This document shows positions 36,601 to 44,151 of a stretch of DNA of 64,000 nucleotides, one piece after another. Origin of the DNA: Pelomonas asaccharophilus_A (GTDB taxonomy: Bacteria; Pseudomonadota; Gammaproteobacteria; Burkholderiales; Burkholderiaceae_C). The notes under the pieces were generated by a model that saw only the letters and a program-made list of their open reading frames with translations, searched no databases and had not been told where the DNA came from. How positions within the stretch are numbered: the first letter of the stretch is position 1; the number at the start of each line of letters is the position of its first letter. The position numbers and the translations under genes are program-made. Where the stretch lies: contig NZ_JAVDXV010000010.1 in the NCBI RefSeq assembly GCF_031458115.1, forward strand, positions 62,001-126,000, given 5' to 3'.

Positions 36601-38034
36601 TCAGGACGCTGCGGCGGCGTCGGGCGCGGCCGGCAGCGGCATCGGCGCGGACGGCGGCGCCGAGCGGCGTGGCAGCCGCGCCAGCACCAGCGTGCCGCGG
36701 CCCGGCGCGGACAGCAGCTGCAGCGTGCCGCCCAGGCTCTCGATGCGGTAGCGCATGCCCAGCAGCCCGTGGTGGCCCGAGCCCACGGCCTCGGGGTTGA
36801 AGCCCTGGCCGTCGTCGCGGATGTGCAGTTGCAGCCAGCCGTCGGCCTCGCCCAGCGACACCCGCACATGCTTGGCCTTGGCGTGGCGCAGCACATTGGT
36901 CAGCGCCTCCTGCACCAGCCGGTACAGGGCCAGGCGGTCGGCGTCGTCGGTGGGGTTCTCGGTCAGCTCCAGGCTCAGTTGCAGGCCGGAGCGCTGCGCG
37001 AACTCTGTGGTCAGGATCTCCAGCGCGGGGATCAGGCCCAGGTTGGACAGCGCCGACGGGCGCAGGTCTTCGATGATGCGGCGCTTCAGCGCGATGCCCT
37101 GGTCCAGCAGCTCGCTCATGTGCTTGAGCCGCTCGTCGATCTCGGGCGCCGCCGTCTTGGTCATGCGGCGGATGCGGGCCACGTCCAGCTTGGCAGCGGT
37201 CAGCAGCGCGCCCAGCTCGTCGTGCAGCTCGCGGGCCAGGCGGGCACGCTCGTCCTCGCGCACGGTCTGCAAATGCTGGGCCAGTTCGGTCAGCTCGGCC
37301 GTGCGCCGGGCCACCTCGCGGTCCAGCCGGTCGCGCTCGCTGGCCAGCTCGGAGGCGTGCTCGCGACGCGCCTTGTGCAAGGCCTCGTTGCGGCGCAGGA
37401 AGATGGCCAGGCCGAACAGGCTCAGCAGCGTCAGGCCGTGCACGCCCAGGCGGCCGTAGGTCAGCGACTTGAAGACGGCCTCGCGCTCGCGGGCGATCTG
37501 CGTCAGTTCGTGGCGGTCCAGCTGCACCACGGCGTCGCGCACCGCCTGCATCTTCTCGCGGCCGATGTCGGACTCCACCAGGCCCTGCCAGGCCGGCGTG
37601 TTGCCATCGCGGTAGAGCTTGACGACCAGCTGCAGCTCCGAGAGTTTCTCGTTGGCGCGCACGCTGGCGTCGTTGATGAGGGCGGCCCACTCGGAGCTCT
37701 CGTACTGGCCGCGCAGGCGCTTCAGCACGTCGGGCAGCTCGCGCTCGGCCTGGTGTACCGGCGCGAGGTAGTCGTCCCGACCGGTCAGCAGGAAGCCGCG
37801 CTGGGCGGTCTCCGCATTGGTCAGCAGCTCGCGCAGGCGCAGGCTGTCGTCGCGTGCGAGGTGGCGGGCCTGGGATTGCTTGAGGGCCTGGTCGGCGCCC
37901 CAGAAGGCGGCCTCGCTGACGCCCATGACGGCCGCCGCGGCCAGCGCGGCAAAGCCCACGGCCAGGCCGCGGTTGCGAGCCGCGCCCTCCAGCCAGGGGT
38001 CGAGATGACGCAGCACCGCGTGCCGTTCAGCCAA
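36601..38034 (-). CDS. NarL-type sensor kinase with CHASE3-like domain
   Basis: About 477 residues. TM1 (GLAVGFAALAAAAVMGV), a CHASE3-like periplasmic helical domain (DSLRLRELLTNAETAQRGFLLTGRDDYL), TM2 (HGLTLLSLFGLAIFL), a coiled coil, a HisKA_3 domain with phospho-His in LARELHDELGALLTA, and HATPase with EALTNVLRHAKA and DDGQGFNPEAVGSG. This class partners LuxR-type regulators. There is no ATG at the start; TTG at 38034 overlaps the 3' end of the upstream receiver gene and is a best guess. Two regulators lie upstream (38027-38437 and 39069-39719). Confidence 0.85.
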   Translation of the reverse strand: MAERHAVLRHLDPWLEGAARNRGLAVGFAALAAAAVMGVSEAAFWGADQALKQSQARHLARDDSLRLRELLTNAETAQRGFLLTGRDDYLAPVHQAERELPDVLKRLRGQYESSEWAALINDASVRANEKLSELQLVVKLYRDGNTPAWQGLVESDIGREKMQAVRDAVVQLDRHELTQIAREREAVFKSLTYGRLGVHGLTLLSLFGLAIFLRRNEALHKARREHASELASERDRLDREVARRTAELTELAQHLQTVREDERARLARELHDELGALLTAAKLDVARIRRMTKTAAPEIDERLKHMSELLDQGIALKRRIIEDLRPSALSNLGLIPALEILTTEFAQRSGLQLSLELTENPTDDADRLALYRLVQEALTNVLRHAKAKHVRVSLGEADGWLQLHIRDDGQGFNPEAVGSGHHGLLGMRYRIESLGGTLQLLSAPGRGTLVLARLPRRSAPPSAPMPLPAAPDAAAAS

Positions 38035-38437
38035 CGGCTGCAGAGGGACCGGCAGAGCCAACGTCCGCCAGTTCGGCGCAGTAGCTGATGAGGTCGTCCA
38101 GTTCGCGGCTCTTGTCGAACACGCGTTCGGCACCTAGGCTGGCGCAGCGGCGGCGCATCTCGTCGGTCGCGTAGTTGGTCAGCACCACGCGCCGGGCCCG
38201 CACGCCCAGCTGCTGGGCGGCCTGCAGGACGCCCAGGCCGGTGCCGGAGCGCAGAAACACGTCAACGATGAACAGGTCGGCGTTGGCCTCGGGGTCCCGG
38301 CTCATCCAGCGCACCGCGCCGGCCTCGTCGGGCACCGAGCCCACCACCTCGACCTGGGCCAGCTCTTCCAGCGTGGCGACCAGGTTCTCCAGGATCACCG
38401 GGCTGTCTTCGACGATGAACGCTTTGAGTGCTGGCAT
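38027..38437 (-). CDS. Receiver-only response regulator
   Basis: 136 residues. Acidic pair in IVEDSPV, phospho-Asp in LFIVDVFLRSGTG, Thr in VVLTNYA, Lys in VFDKSRELDD. No output domain. It precedes and overlaps the CHASE3-type kinase gene, so it probably modulates or drains phosphate from that kinase. The motif TAGGAATAGTCCTA lies about 90 bases upstream. Confidence 0.85.
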   Translation of the reverse strand: MPALKAFIVEDSPVILENLVATLEELAQVEVVGSVPDEAGAVRWMSRDPEANADLFIVDVFLRSGTGLGVLQAAQQLGVRARRVVLTNYATDEMRRRCASLGAERVFDKSRELDDLISYCAELADVGSAGPSAAVG

Positions 38438-38523
38438 GGCCCGACGGTTCGGCGGTATGGCGTGATGGGGATCAAGTATGGACCGCTTCTGCGTCGGGCC
38501 GGCAGCATGGGCAACGCGTCACG

Positions 38524-38540
38524 TTGTAGGAATAGTCCTA
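38524..38540. promoter_or_regulatory. TTGTAGGAATAGTCCTA site
   Basis: TTGTAGGAATAGTCCTA contains the near-palindrome TAGGAATAGTCCTA. It lies between the BON gene stop and the receiver gene start. GGAATAGTCC recurs at 38946, upstream of the BON gene. Confidence 0.5.
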
Positions 38541-38554
38541 GGACGGTTACTAAT

Positions 38555-38878
38555 TCACTGGGGTTGGCGGACCAGGATGTCGTTGCGCACCGCAACAACG
38601 CCCGAGGTCTCGCGCGCCAGCTTCTCGGCCGTGGCGCGCTCGTCGCCGCTCTTGGCAAAGCCCGACAGCTGCACCGTGCCCTTCAGCGTTTCGACGCTGA
38701 TGGCCATGGCGCTGACGACCGGGTCGGCGGCGAACTTGGACTTGACGCGGGTGGTCAGCGTCGCGTCGTCGATGTACGAGCCGACGGTCTGCTGCTTGCT
38801 CGAGACGGCGCAGCCGGTGGTGCCCAGCGTGGCAATCAGGGCGGTGGCGAGGGCGAGGGACAGGACAGGCTTGTTCAT
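38555..38878 (-). CDS. BON domain lipoprotein
   Basis: 107 residues. AGGAG precedes the ATG at 38878. A signal sequence ends in GTTGC, a weak lipobox, with Cys near residue 23. The BON domain follows (IDDATLTTRVKSKFAADPVVSAMAISVETLKGTVQLSGFAKSGDERATAEKLAR). BON proteins such as OsmY and DolP bind anionic lipids and support envelope stress survival. It is bounded by two copies of the GGAATAGTCC motif, so it is a likely target of the adjacent regulators. Confidence 0.85.
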   Translation of the reverse strand: MNKPVLSLALATALIATLGTTGCAVSSKQQTVGSYIDDATLTTRVKSKFAADPVVSAMAISVETLKGTVQLSGFAKSGDERATAEKLARETSGVVAVRNDILVRQPQ

Positions 38879-38945
38879 GAGGTTTCTCCTTGTTGGGCGG
38901 CTCCGGGGCCGCTGGAGCGAACTATCGGAGTTGGCCCAGGGCGTC

Positions 38946-39000
38946 GGAATAGTCCCGCGGCTAGGGCCTCTGTCAGACATGTCCGGCGCATTTGTAGGAC
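38946..39000. promoter_or_regulatory. GGAATAGTCC and TTGTAGGAC pair between BON and LuxR-type genes
   Basis: GGAATAGTCC at 38946-38955 and TTGTAGGAC at 38992-39000 lie in the divergent region between the BON gene (leftward) and the LuxR-type regulator gene (rightward). They repeat both halves of the site at 38524. Confidence 0.45.
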
Positions 39001-39068
39001 GCCCGCCGCTGGAGGCGGTGCCATGCGGCTGTTACGCTGAATGCATCACCTCTACAAAAGACGACACC

Positions 39069-39719
39069 ATGATCCGCATCGGCATCGTTGACGACCACGC
39101 CATCGTGCGCACCGGACTGCGCCAGTTCCTGTCCGACCACGTGGACCTCCGCGTCACCGGCGAGGGCAGCAGCGGTCACGAGGCACTGGACATGGCCCGC
39201 AAGGGCGACGTGGATGTGTTGCTGCTGGACATCTCCATGCCCGACCAGAGCGGCGTGGACGCGCTGGCGGCCATCAAGGCGCGCTTCCCGGAGCTGCCCG
39301 TGCTCATCCTCAGCGGCTTTCCCGAGGCGCACTACGCGACGACGCTGCTGCGCCAGGGCGCCAGCGGCTACCTGAACAAGGAGTGCGATCCCGACGAGAT
39401 CGCCAATGCGATCCGGCTGGTCGCGCGCGGCCGCCGCTACATCAGCCCGGCCGTGGCCGAGCAGCTGGCTGACAGCGTGGTGGGAGGCGGTACCGCCGGC
39501 GCCGCACCCGACAAGCCGCTGCACGAGGCGCTGTCGGAGCGCGAGTTCCAGGTCTTCCTGCGCCTGGCCCAGGGCGAGACCGTGGGCCACATCGCCGAGG
39601 CGCTGTTCCTCAGCGTGAAGACCGTCAGCACCTACCGCACCCGCGTGCTGGAGAAGCTCAAGCTCGCGACCAACAGCGACCTGACGTATTACGCGCTGAA
39701 GAACGGCCTGATCCAGTAA
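39069..39719 (+). CDS. LuxR/NarL-type response regulator
   Basis: 216 residues. Receiver with DD in IVDDHAIV, phospho-Asp54 (LLLDISMPDQ), Thr/Ser switch in LILSGFP and Lys in YLNKECD; C-terminal LuxR helix-turn-helix (LSEREFQVFLRLAQGETVGHIAEALFLSVKTVSTYRTRVLEKLKL). It is the only DNA-binding regulator in the cluster and probably receives phosphate from the CHASE3-type kinase. ATG at 39069 was chosen because it opens the receiver directly. Candidate binder of the TTGTAGGA motif. Confidence 0.93.
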   Translation: MIRIGIVDDHAIVRTGLRQFLSDHVDLRVTGEGSSGHEALDMARKGDVDVLLLDISMPDQSGVDALAAIKARFPELPVLILSGFPEAHYATTLLRQGASGYLNKECDPDEIANAIRLVARGRRYISPAVAEQLADSVVGGGTAGAAPDKPLHEALSEREFQVFLRLAQGETVGHIAEALFLSVKTVSTYRTRVLEKLKLATNSDLTYYALKNGLIQ

Positions 39720-39737
39720 GCGGCGGGGCCATCAAAG

Positions 39738-39778
39738 ACAAAGCCCCCGCGGCGCAGGCCGCGGGGGCTTTGTGTTTG
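39738..39778. terminator. Intrinsic terminator after LuxR-type regulator gene
   Basis: AAAGCCCCCGCGGC (39740-39753) pairs perfectly with GCCGCGGGGGCTTT (39758-39771) around a GCAG loop, followed by GTGTTT. It can also end leftward transcription of the small gene at 39787. Confidence 0.85.
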
Positions 39779-39786
39779 AGGCGGCA

Positions 39787-39978
39787 TCAGTAGGGGCCGT
39801 GGATGTCGTCGCCCGGCACATCGTCCAGCGTCCAGGGCTGGGCGGACTCGTAGCCCAGCACCGGGTCGGCCGCAGACGCATCGGCCGCGCCGGGCCACCA
39901 GCGAGTCAGTGCAGACAGCAGTGGGCGGCTGGGGGCGGCTTGGACGGCGGTCTCGAAGGGGCTGCTGTGGTCTGCCAT
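39787..39978 (-). CDS. Small acidic protein of unknown function
   Basis: 63 residues. AGGAG lies seven bases before the ATG at 39978. An N-terminal part with a Trp pair (LTRWWPG) leads to an acidic C-terminus (TLDDVPGDDIHGPY). No homology recognised. It lies 105 bases after the aidB gene on the same strand. Confidence 0.5.
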   Translation of the reverse strand: MADHSSPFETAVQAAPSRPLLSALTRWWPGAADASAADPVLGYESAQPWTLDDVPGDDIHGPY

Positions 39979-40052
39979 GAGGGGCTCCTGAGGCTTGCTG
40001 ACGTTGACGCCAGCATCTCCGAGCTTGGCGGGCGCACGCATCGGTGCGCGGC

Positions 40053-40083
40053 GTGTCGCCTTGTCGGACAAAGCCGACAAGGC
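40053..40083 (-). terminator. Hairpin after aidB-like gene
   Basis: CCTTGTCGG and CCGACAAGG form a perfect 9-bp stem with a six-base loop directly after the stop codon of the acyl-CoA dehydrogenase gene. No U-tract is present, so it may be a terminator or an mRNA-end stabiliser. Confidence 0.5.
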
Positions 40084-41676
40084 TCAGCCGGCCAGCGCCG
40101 CTGCCAGGATCTGCGCCGCCTGCGGCACGGCCTGCGTGCCCAGCAGCCGGCCATCGCCGCCGAAGCGCGTCGCGATGAACGCGTCCGCCGCCGCGGTGGC
40201 CGACTGCTGGCGCATCAGCACGGCCTGCGCGCACAGCACCAGACCTTGCGCGACGCGGCGGGCCTGGGCTTCCAGTGCGGCGGGATCGCCGGTCAGCAAG
40301 CGTTTCAGCGCCGCGGCCTCGGCCTGCACCGGTGCGTCGGGGCTGGTGGCGAACCCGTCCAGCAGTGCCAGCGCGACATCGGGTTCGCGGGCCACGGCGC
40401 GCAGCACGTCCAGCGCCATCACATTGCCCGAGCCTTCCCAGATGGAGTTGACCGGCGCCTCGCGGTACAGCCGCGCCAGCACGCCATCTTCCACATAGCC
40501 GTTGCCGCCCAGCAGTTCCATCGCCTCGGCGCTGAATTCGATGGCGCGCTTGCAGACCCACAGCTTGGCGGCCGGCGTCATCAGCCGCTGCCAGGCCGGT
40601 TCACCATGCTCGAAGCCCTGCGCAAGCCGCAGCATCAGCCGCATCGCCGCTTCGCTCTCCAGCGCGAGGTCGGCCAGCACGGTCTGCATCAGCGGCTGTT
40701 CGGCCAGCGCGCGGCCGAAGGCGTGGCGCTCGCGCGCGTTGTGCAGCGCCTGGGTCAGCCCGGCGCGCAGCAGCGCGGCGCTGCCGATGACGCAGTTCAG
40801 CCGCGTGTAGCCGGCCATCTCGATCAGCGTCGGGATGCCCCGGCCCTCGTCGCCCAGCCGTTGCGCCCAGGCGCCGTGGAACTCGACCTCGCTGCTGGCG
40901 TTGCTGCGGTTGCCCAGCTTGTCTTTCAGCCGCATCACGTGCACCGCGTTGCGCGCGCCGTCGGGCGTGTAGCGTGGCAGCCAGAAGCAGGTGGGGCCGG
41001 CCTCGGTGCGAGCCAGCACCAGGTGCGCGTCGCTGGTGGGCGCCGAGAAGAACCACTTGTGGCCGGTGATGAGGTGGCTGCCGTCGCCCTGCTCGACGGC
41101 CGTGGTCGCCACGCGGCGCAGGTCCGAGCCGCCCTGCTTTTCGGTCATGCCCATGCCGACCCAGATCGAGGGCTTGTCGGCCAGCGGCACATCGCGCCCA
41201 TCGTGCGCGCGGCTGAAGAACTTGTCGCGCAGCGGGCCGAACAGCTCGGGCTGCTTGGCCAGCACCGGGATGGCCGCCTGCGTCATCGTGGCCGGGCACA
41301 GGCTGCCGGCCTCCACTTGACCGTGCAGATAGCAGCCGGCCGCGAACGCCGCCCAGCGACCGGGCGTGTCGGTGGCGAACACGTCGGCCACCAGGCCTTG
41401 CCGCCGGTACATCGCCAGCAACTGGTGCCAGGCCGGGTGGAAGTCCACCGCGTCGATGCGCCGGCCGCGCGCGTCCAGCTGGCGCAGCTGCGGGCCATGG
41501 CGGTTGGCTTCGCGCGCCAGCTGCGCGGTCTCGGCGCTGCCCAGCTCGGCGCCGTAGCGCGTCAGCGGCTCCACGGCCTGGGGCGCGGCGGCGCGCAGCG
41601 CGGCCAGCAGCGCCGGGTCGGTGGCCAGCAGGTTGTGGCCGACCCACTCGTCAACGAGGTTGTCGGACGCGCTCAT
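40084..41676 (-). CDS. aidB: AidB-like acyl-CoA dehydrogenase
   Basis: 530 residues. GMGMTEKQGGSDLRRVATTA is the FAD/substrate region characteristic of AidB, and the C-terminal helical domain includes AMELLGGNGYVEDGVLARLYREAPVNSIWEGSGNVMALD, with the catalytic-type Glu/Arg surroundings. E. coli AidB binds FAD and DNA and is part of the adaptive response to alkylation; in other bacteria it may act on branched acyl-CoA. It starts one base after the stop of the degenerate GGDEF gene, in an apparent creA-ggdef-aidB operon. Confidence 0.88.
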   Translation of the reverse strand: MSASDNLVDEWVGHNLLATDPALLAALRAAAPQAVEPLTRYGAELGSAETAQLAREANRHGPQLRQLDARGRRIDAVDFHPAWHQLLAMYRRQGLVADVFATDTPGRWAAFAAGCYLHGQVEAGSLCPATMTQAAIPVLAKQPELFGPLRDKFFSRAHDGRDVPLADKPSIWVGMGMTEKQGGSDLRRVATTAVEQGDGSHLITGHKWFFSAPTSDAHLVLARTEAGPTCFWLPRYTPDGARNAVHVMRLKDKLGNRSNASSEVEFHGAWAQRLGDEGRGIPTLIEMAGYTRLNCVIGSAALLRAGLTQALHNARERHAFGRALAEQPLMQTVLADLALESEAAMRLMLRLAQGFEHGEPAWQRLMTPAAKLWVCKRAIEFSAEAMELLGGNGYVEDGVLARLYREAPVNSIWEGSGNVMALDVLRAVAREPDVALALLDGFATSPDAPVQAEAAALKRLLTGDPAALEAQARRVAQGLVLCAQAVLMRQQSATAAADAFIATRFGGDGRLLGTQAVPQAAQILAAALAG

Positions 41677-41677
41677 G

Positions 41678-42838
41678 TCAGTCGGTCACACCAGGCTCCG
41701 CCATCAGCTGGCCGCTGCCGGCGCGTGTCGCCTCGTACAGCGCGGTCTCGGCGCGGCGCTGCAGGTCGGGCAGGCCGCGGTCGCCGGGGCGCAGCTTGGC
41801 CCAGCCGGCGCTGAACGTGGGCTGCATGCCCAGCTCCATCTGTGCTCGCCCTGCCAGCGCGGCGCGCAGCCGGCGGTCCAGCGCTTGCGGGCCTTCGGGC
41901 AGGCAGCGGGCCATCAGCACGCCGAAGCGGTCGTCGCCCAGCCGGCCGGCGAGGTCCCCCAGCCGCATCTGCGCCTGCACGCAGCTGGCGAACAGTGCCA
42001 GCGCGCGGTCGGCGAAATCGGGGCCGTGCTCGTCGCGCAGCGCATCCAGGCCGTCCAGCCGCACGACGACCAGCGCCAGCGGTTCGTCGTAGCGGCGCGC
42101 CATCGAGATCAGCTCCACCGAGCGCTGCGTGAAGGCGGCGCTGTCGGTCAGGCCGGTCAGGCCATCGGTCTGTGTCAGCCGCGCCAGCTCGGACTCGACC
42201 TGGCTGCGCCAGGCCAGCAGCACCATGGGCAGCGCCAGCAGCAGCGCCAGCTGGCCGGTCAGGCCAAGCAGCAGGTCGGGCAGCGCGGTGTCGCCGTGGC
42301 CCCGCGCCACGATGGCCGCGCGCCAGCTCAGCATCAACATCAGTGGCACCACGGCGGCCAGGCCCAGCATGCGCCAGCGGCGGCTGTTCAGTCCCTGCAA
42401 GACGCTGGCCCGGCCGGGGCGGGCCAGCAGCACGCCCAGCCAGATGAGCTGCGCGGCCAGCACCAGGTCGGACAGCGCCAGTGCCAGCATGCGCTGCCGC
42501 CACAGCAGTGCGTGCAGCAGCGCGATGACGACGGGCGCCGCTGCCATCGCGCGCCGGCCGCGCTGCGGCGCCAGCCACAGGCCCAGCGCCCACCACAGCG
42601 ATGACAGCCCGGTGCTGATGGCCGCGAAGCCCGCCAGCTGCACGCCCATGGGGGCTTCGTCCGGCCCACCGAATGCCGGGCTCAGCAGCACCAGGCCCAG
42701 GCCCAGCACCAGCAGCGCCACCTGCGCCCAGCGGCCGCCGGCGTTGGCGCCGCGCCAGCCGATGAAGACGATGAGCACCAGCGCGGCCGCCATGGCCTGC
42801 AGCGGCATCAGCGCAAAAAGAGCGTCGGTGAAGGTCAT
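41678..42838 (-). CDS. Membrane protein with degenerate GGDEF domain
   Basis: 386 residues. About six transmembrane helices (first at 14-28, last near 195-212) precede a GGDEF-like domain (LTQTDGLTGLTDSAAF). The signature loop reads LGDDRF rather than GGDEF, so the catalytic Glu is replaced and cyclase activity is unlikely; it may be a c-di-GMP or GTP sensor. It overlaps creA by four bases (ATGA) and is followed one base later by aidB. Confidence 0.8.
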   Translation of the reverse strand: MTFTDALFALMPLQAMAAALVLIVFIGWRGANAGGRWAQVALLVLGLGLVLLSPAFGGPDEAPMGVQLAGFAAISTGLSSLWWALGLWLAPQRGRRAMAAAPVVIALLHALLWRQRMLALALSDLVLAAQLIWLGVLLARPGRASVLQGLNSRRWRMLGLAAVVPLMLMLSWRAAIVARGHGDTALPDLLLGLTGQLALLLALPMVLLAWRSQVESELARLTQTDGLTGLTDSAAFTQRSVELISMARRYDEPLALVVVRLDGLDALRDEHGPDFADRALALFASCVQAQMRLGDLAGRLGDDRFGVLMARCLPEGPQALDRRLRAALAGRAQMELGMQPTFSAGWAKLRPGDRGLPDLQRRAETALYEATRAGSGQLMAEPGVTD

Positions 42839-43299
42839 TTCTTCAGCGGAATGGGCGTGTCACGGGCCACCGGCACGGCGGTCACGCTGTTCTGCGGCGA
42901 GCCGTCGATGAGGCGGTCGGAGTAGGTCAGGTAGACCAGCGTGTTGCGCGTGGCATCCACCATGCGGACGATGCGCAGCTTCTTGAACACCAGCGAGATG
43001 CGTTCGTTGAACACCTCTTCCTGCTGCGGCAGCGGCTGCTTGATGCTGATGGGCCCGACCTGCCGGCAGGCGATGGACGCCTCGGCCTTGTCCTCGGCCA
43101 GGCCGATGGCGCCCTTGATGCCGCCGGTCTTGGCGCGCGACACATAGCAGGCCACGCCCTGCACCTTGGGGTCGTCGTAGGCGTCCACGACGATCTTGTG
43201 GTCGGGGCCTATGAGCTTGAACGCGGTGTCCACGGAACCGACGGGTTCGGCGCGGGCCGTTGCGGCAAGCAGCACGAGGAAGAGGGCAGCGGGCTTCAT
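42835..43299 (-). CDS. creA: CreA family exported protein
   Basis: 154 residues with a signal peptide (cleavage near ARA-EP, about residue 17). Conserved CreA parts are VDTAFKLIGPDHKIVVDAYDDPKVQGVACYVS, KGAIGLAEDKAEASIACRQVGPI and VFKKLRIVRMVDATRNTLVYLTYSDRLIDGSP. Function unknown in the family; in E. coli it neighbours creBCD. It overlaps the next gene by four bases. A divergent TetR-type gene starts 132 bases away. Confidence 0.9.
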   Translation of the reverse strand: MKPAALFLVLLAATARAEPVGSVDTAFKLIGPDHKIVVDAYDDPKVQGVACYVSRAKTGGIKGAIGLAEDKAEASIACRQVGPISIKQPLPQQEEVFNERISLVFKKLRIVRMVDATRNTLVYLTYSDRLIDGSPQNSVTAVPVARDTPIPLKK

Positions 43300-43394
43300 C
43301 GGGCCAGTCTAGGGCTTGTTCGATGGATGGTGCGCCGGGTGGATTCCGGGGTCAGGCCATGCGGCTTGTGAAACAAAACGACATCAAACGAAAT

Positions 43395-43412
43395 CAATCA
43401 AGCGCTTGATTG
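43395..43412. promoter_or_regulatory. TetR-type operator palindrome
   Basis: CAATCAAGCGCTTGATTG is a perfect 18-base palindrome 19 bases before the TetR-type gene. It is similar in form to operators of CerR/AcrR-like TetR proteins, so it is the likely autoregulatory site controlling the pump operon and possibly creA. Confidence 0.75.
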
Positions 43413-43431
43413 TCGTTTACAGTCCGCGCCC

Positions 43432-44151
43432 ATGTCACCCAGGAAGCACCCCGTCGAGCCCGTCGCTCCGCCGCCGTCGCGCGCCGGCCGCCGCGCCAAG
43501 GAAGACGCCGTCGATGCCCGCGCCATGCTGCTCAGCGCGGCGGCGCGGCTGTTCGCCGAGCAGGGCGTGGCCCGCACCACCACGCGCGAGATCTGCGGCG
43601 CGGCGGGGCTGAACCCCGGCGCCATCCACTACCACTTCGGCGACAAGGACGGCCTGTACCGTGCCGTGCTGACGACGCCCATCGAGGCGCTGAATGCCGA
43701 GCTGGCCGGCTTCGACGACCCGGCGCTGTCGCTGCGCGAGGTGCTGCAGCGCGTGCTGCTGCCCTTCATGGACGACGACGGCGACCCCGACGAGCGCGCC
43801 GTCATGCAGCTCTACCTGAACGAGATGCAGCGGCCCAGCCCGGTGTTCGCCGAGGTGTTCACCGAGCTGATCGCGCCGGTGCACCAGGCCATGGCCGCCG
43901 TGCTGTGCCGGCACATGGGCCTGGAGAAACCCGACCCGGCGCTGCATCAGCTGCTGTACGGCCTGCAGGCCATGGCGCATGACTACTGCCTGAGCCGCCC
44001 GCTGATGGACCTGATGACGCCCGGCATGCTGGACGCGCCCGGCGCGCTGGAGGAGGTGGGCGAGCGCATCGTCGACTGGGGCCTGGCCCTGGTGGAGCAC
44101 GAGCGCCGCCGCCGCGGCCTGACGAAGAAGACCCCGAGAAGCACCCGATGA
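43432..44151 (+). CDS. TetR family regulator of the RND pump (CerR-like)
   Basis: 239 residues. The N-terminal HTH reads RAMLLSAAARLFAEQGVARTTTREICGAAGLNPGAIHYHFGDKDGLYRAVL; the C-terminal domain resembles DUF1956 of the CerR type (LYLNEMQRPSPVFAEVFTELIAPVHQAMAAVL). It overlaps the outer membrane factor gene by four bases, so it is co-transcribed with the pump. The inducer is not evident; a palindromic operator lies just upstream. Confidence 0.92.
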   Translation: MSPRKHPVEPVAPPPSRAGRRAKEDAVDARAMLLSAAARLFAEQGVARTTTREICGAAGLNPGAIHYHFGDKDGLYRAVLTTPIEALNAELAGFDDPALSLREVLQRVLLPFMDDDGDPDERAVMQLYLNEMQRPSPVFAEVFTELIAPVHQAMAAVLCRHMGLEKPDPALHQLLYGLQAMAHDYCLSRPLMDLMTPGMLDAPGALEEVGERIVDWGLALVEHERRRRGLTKKTPRSTR

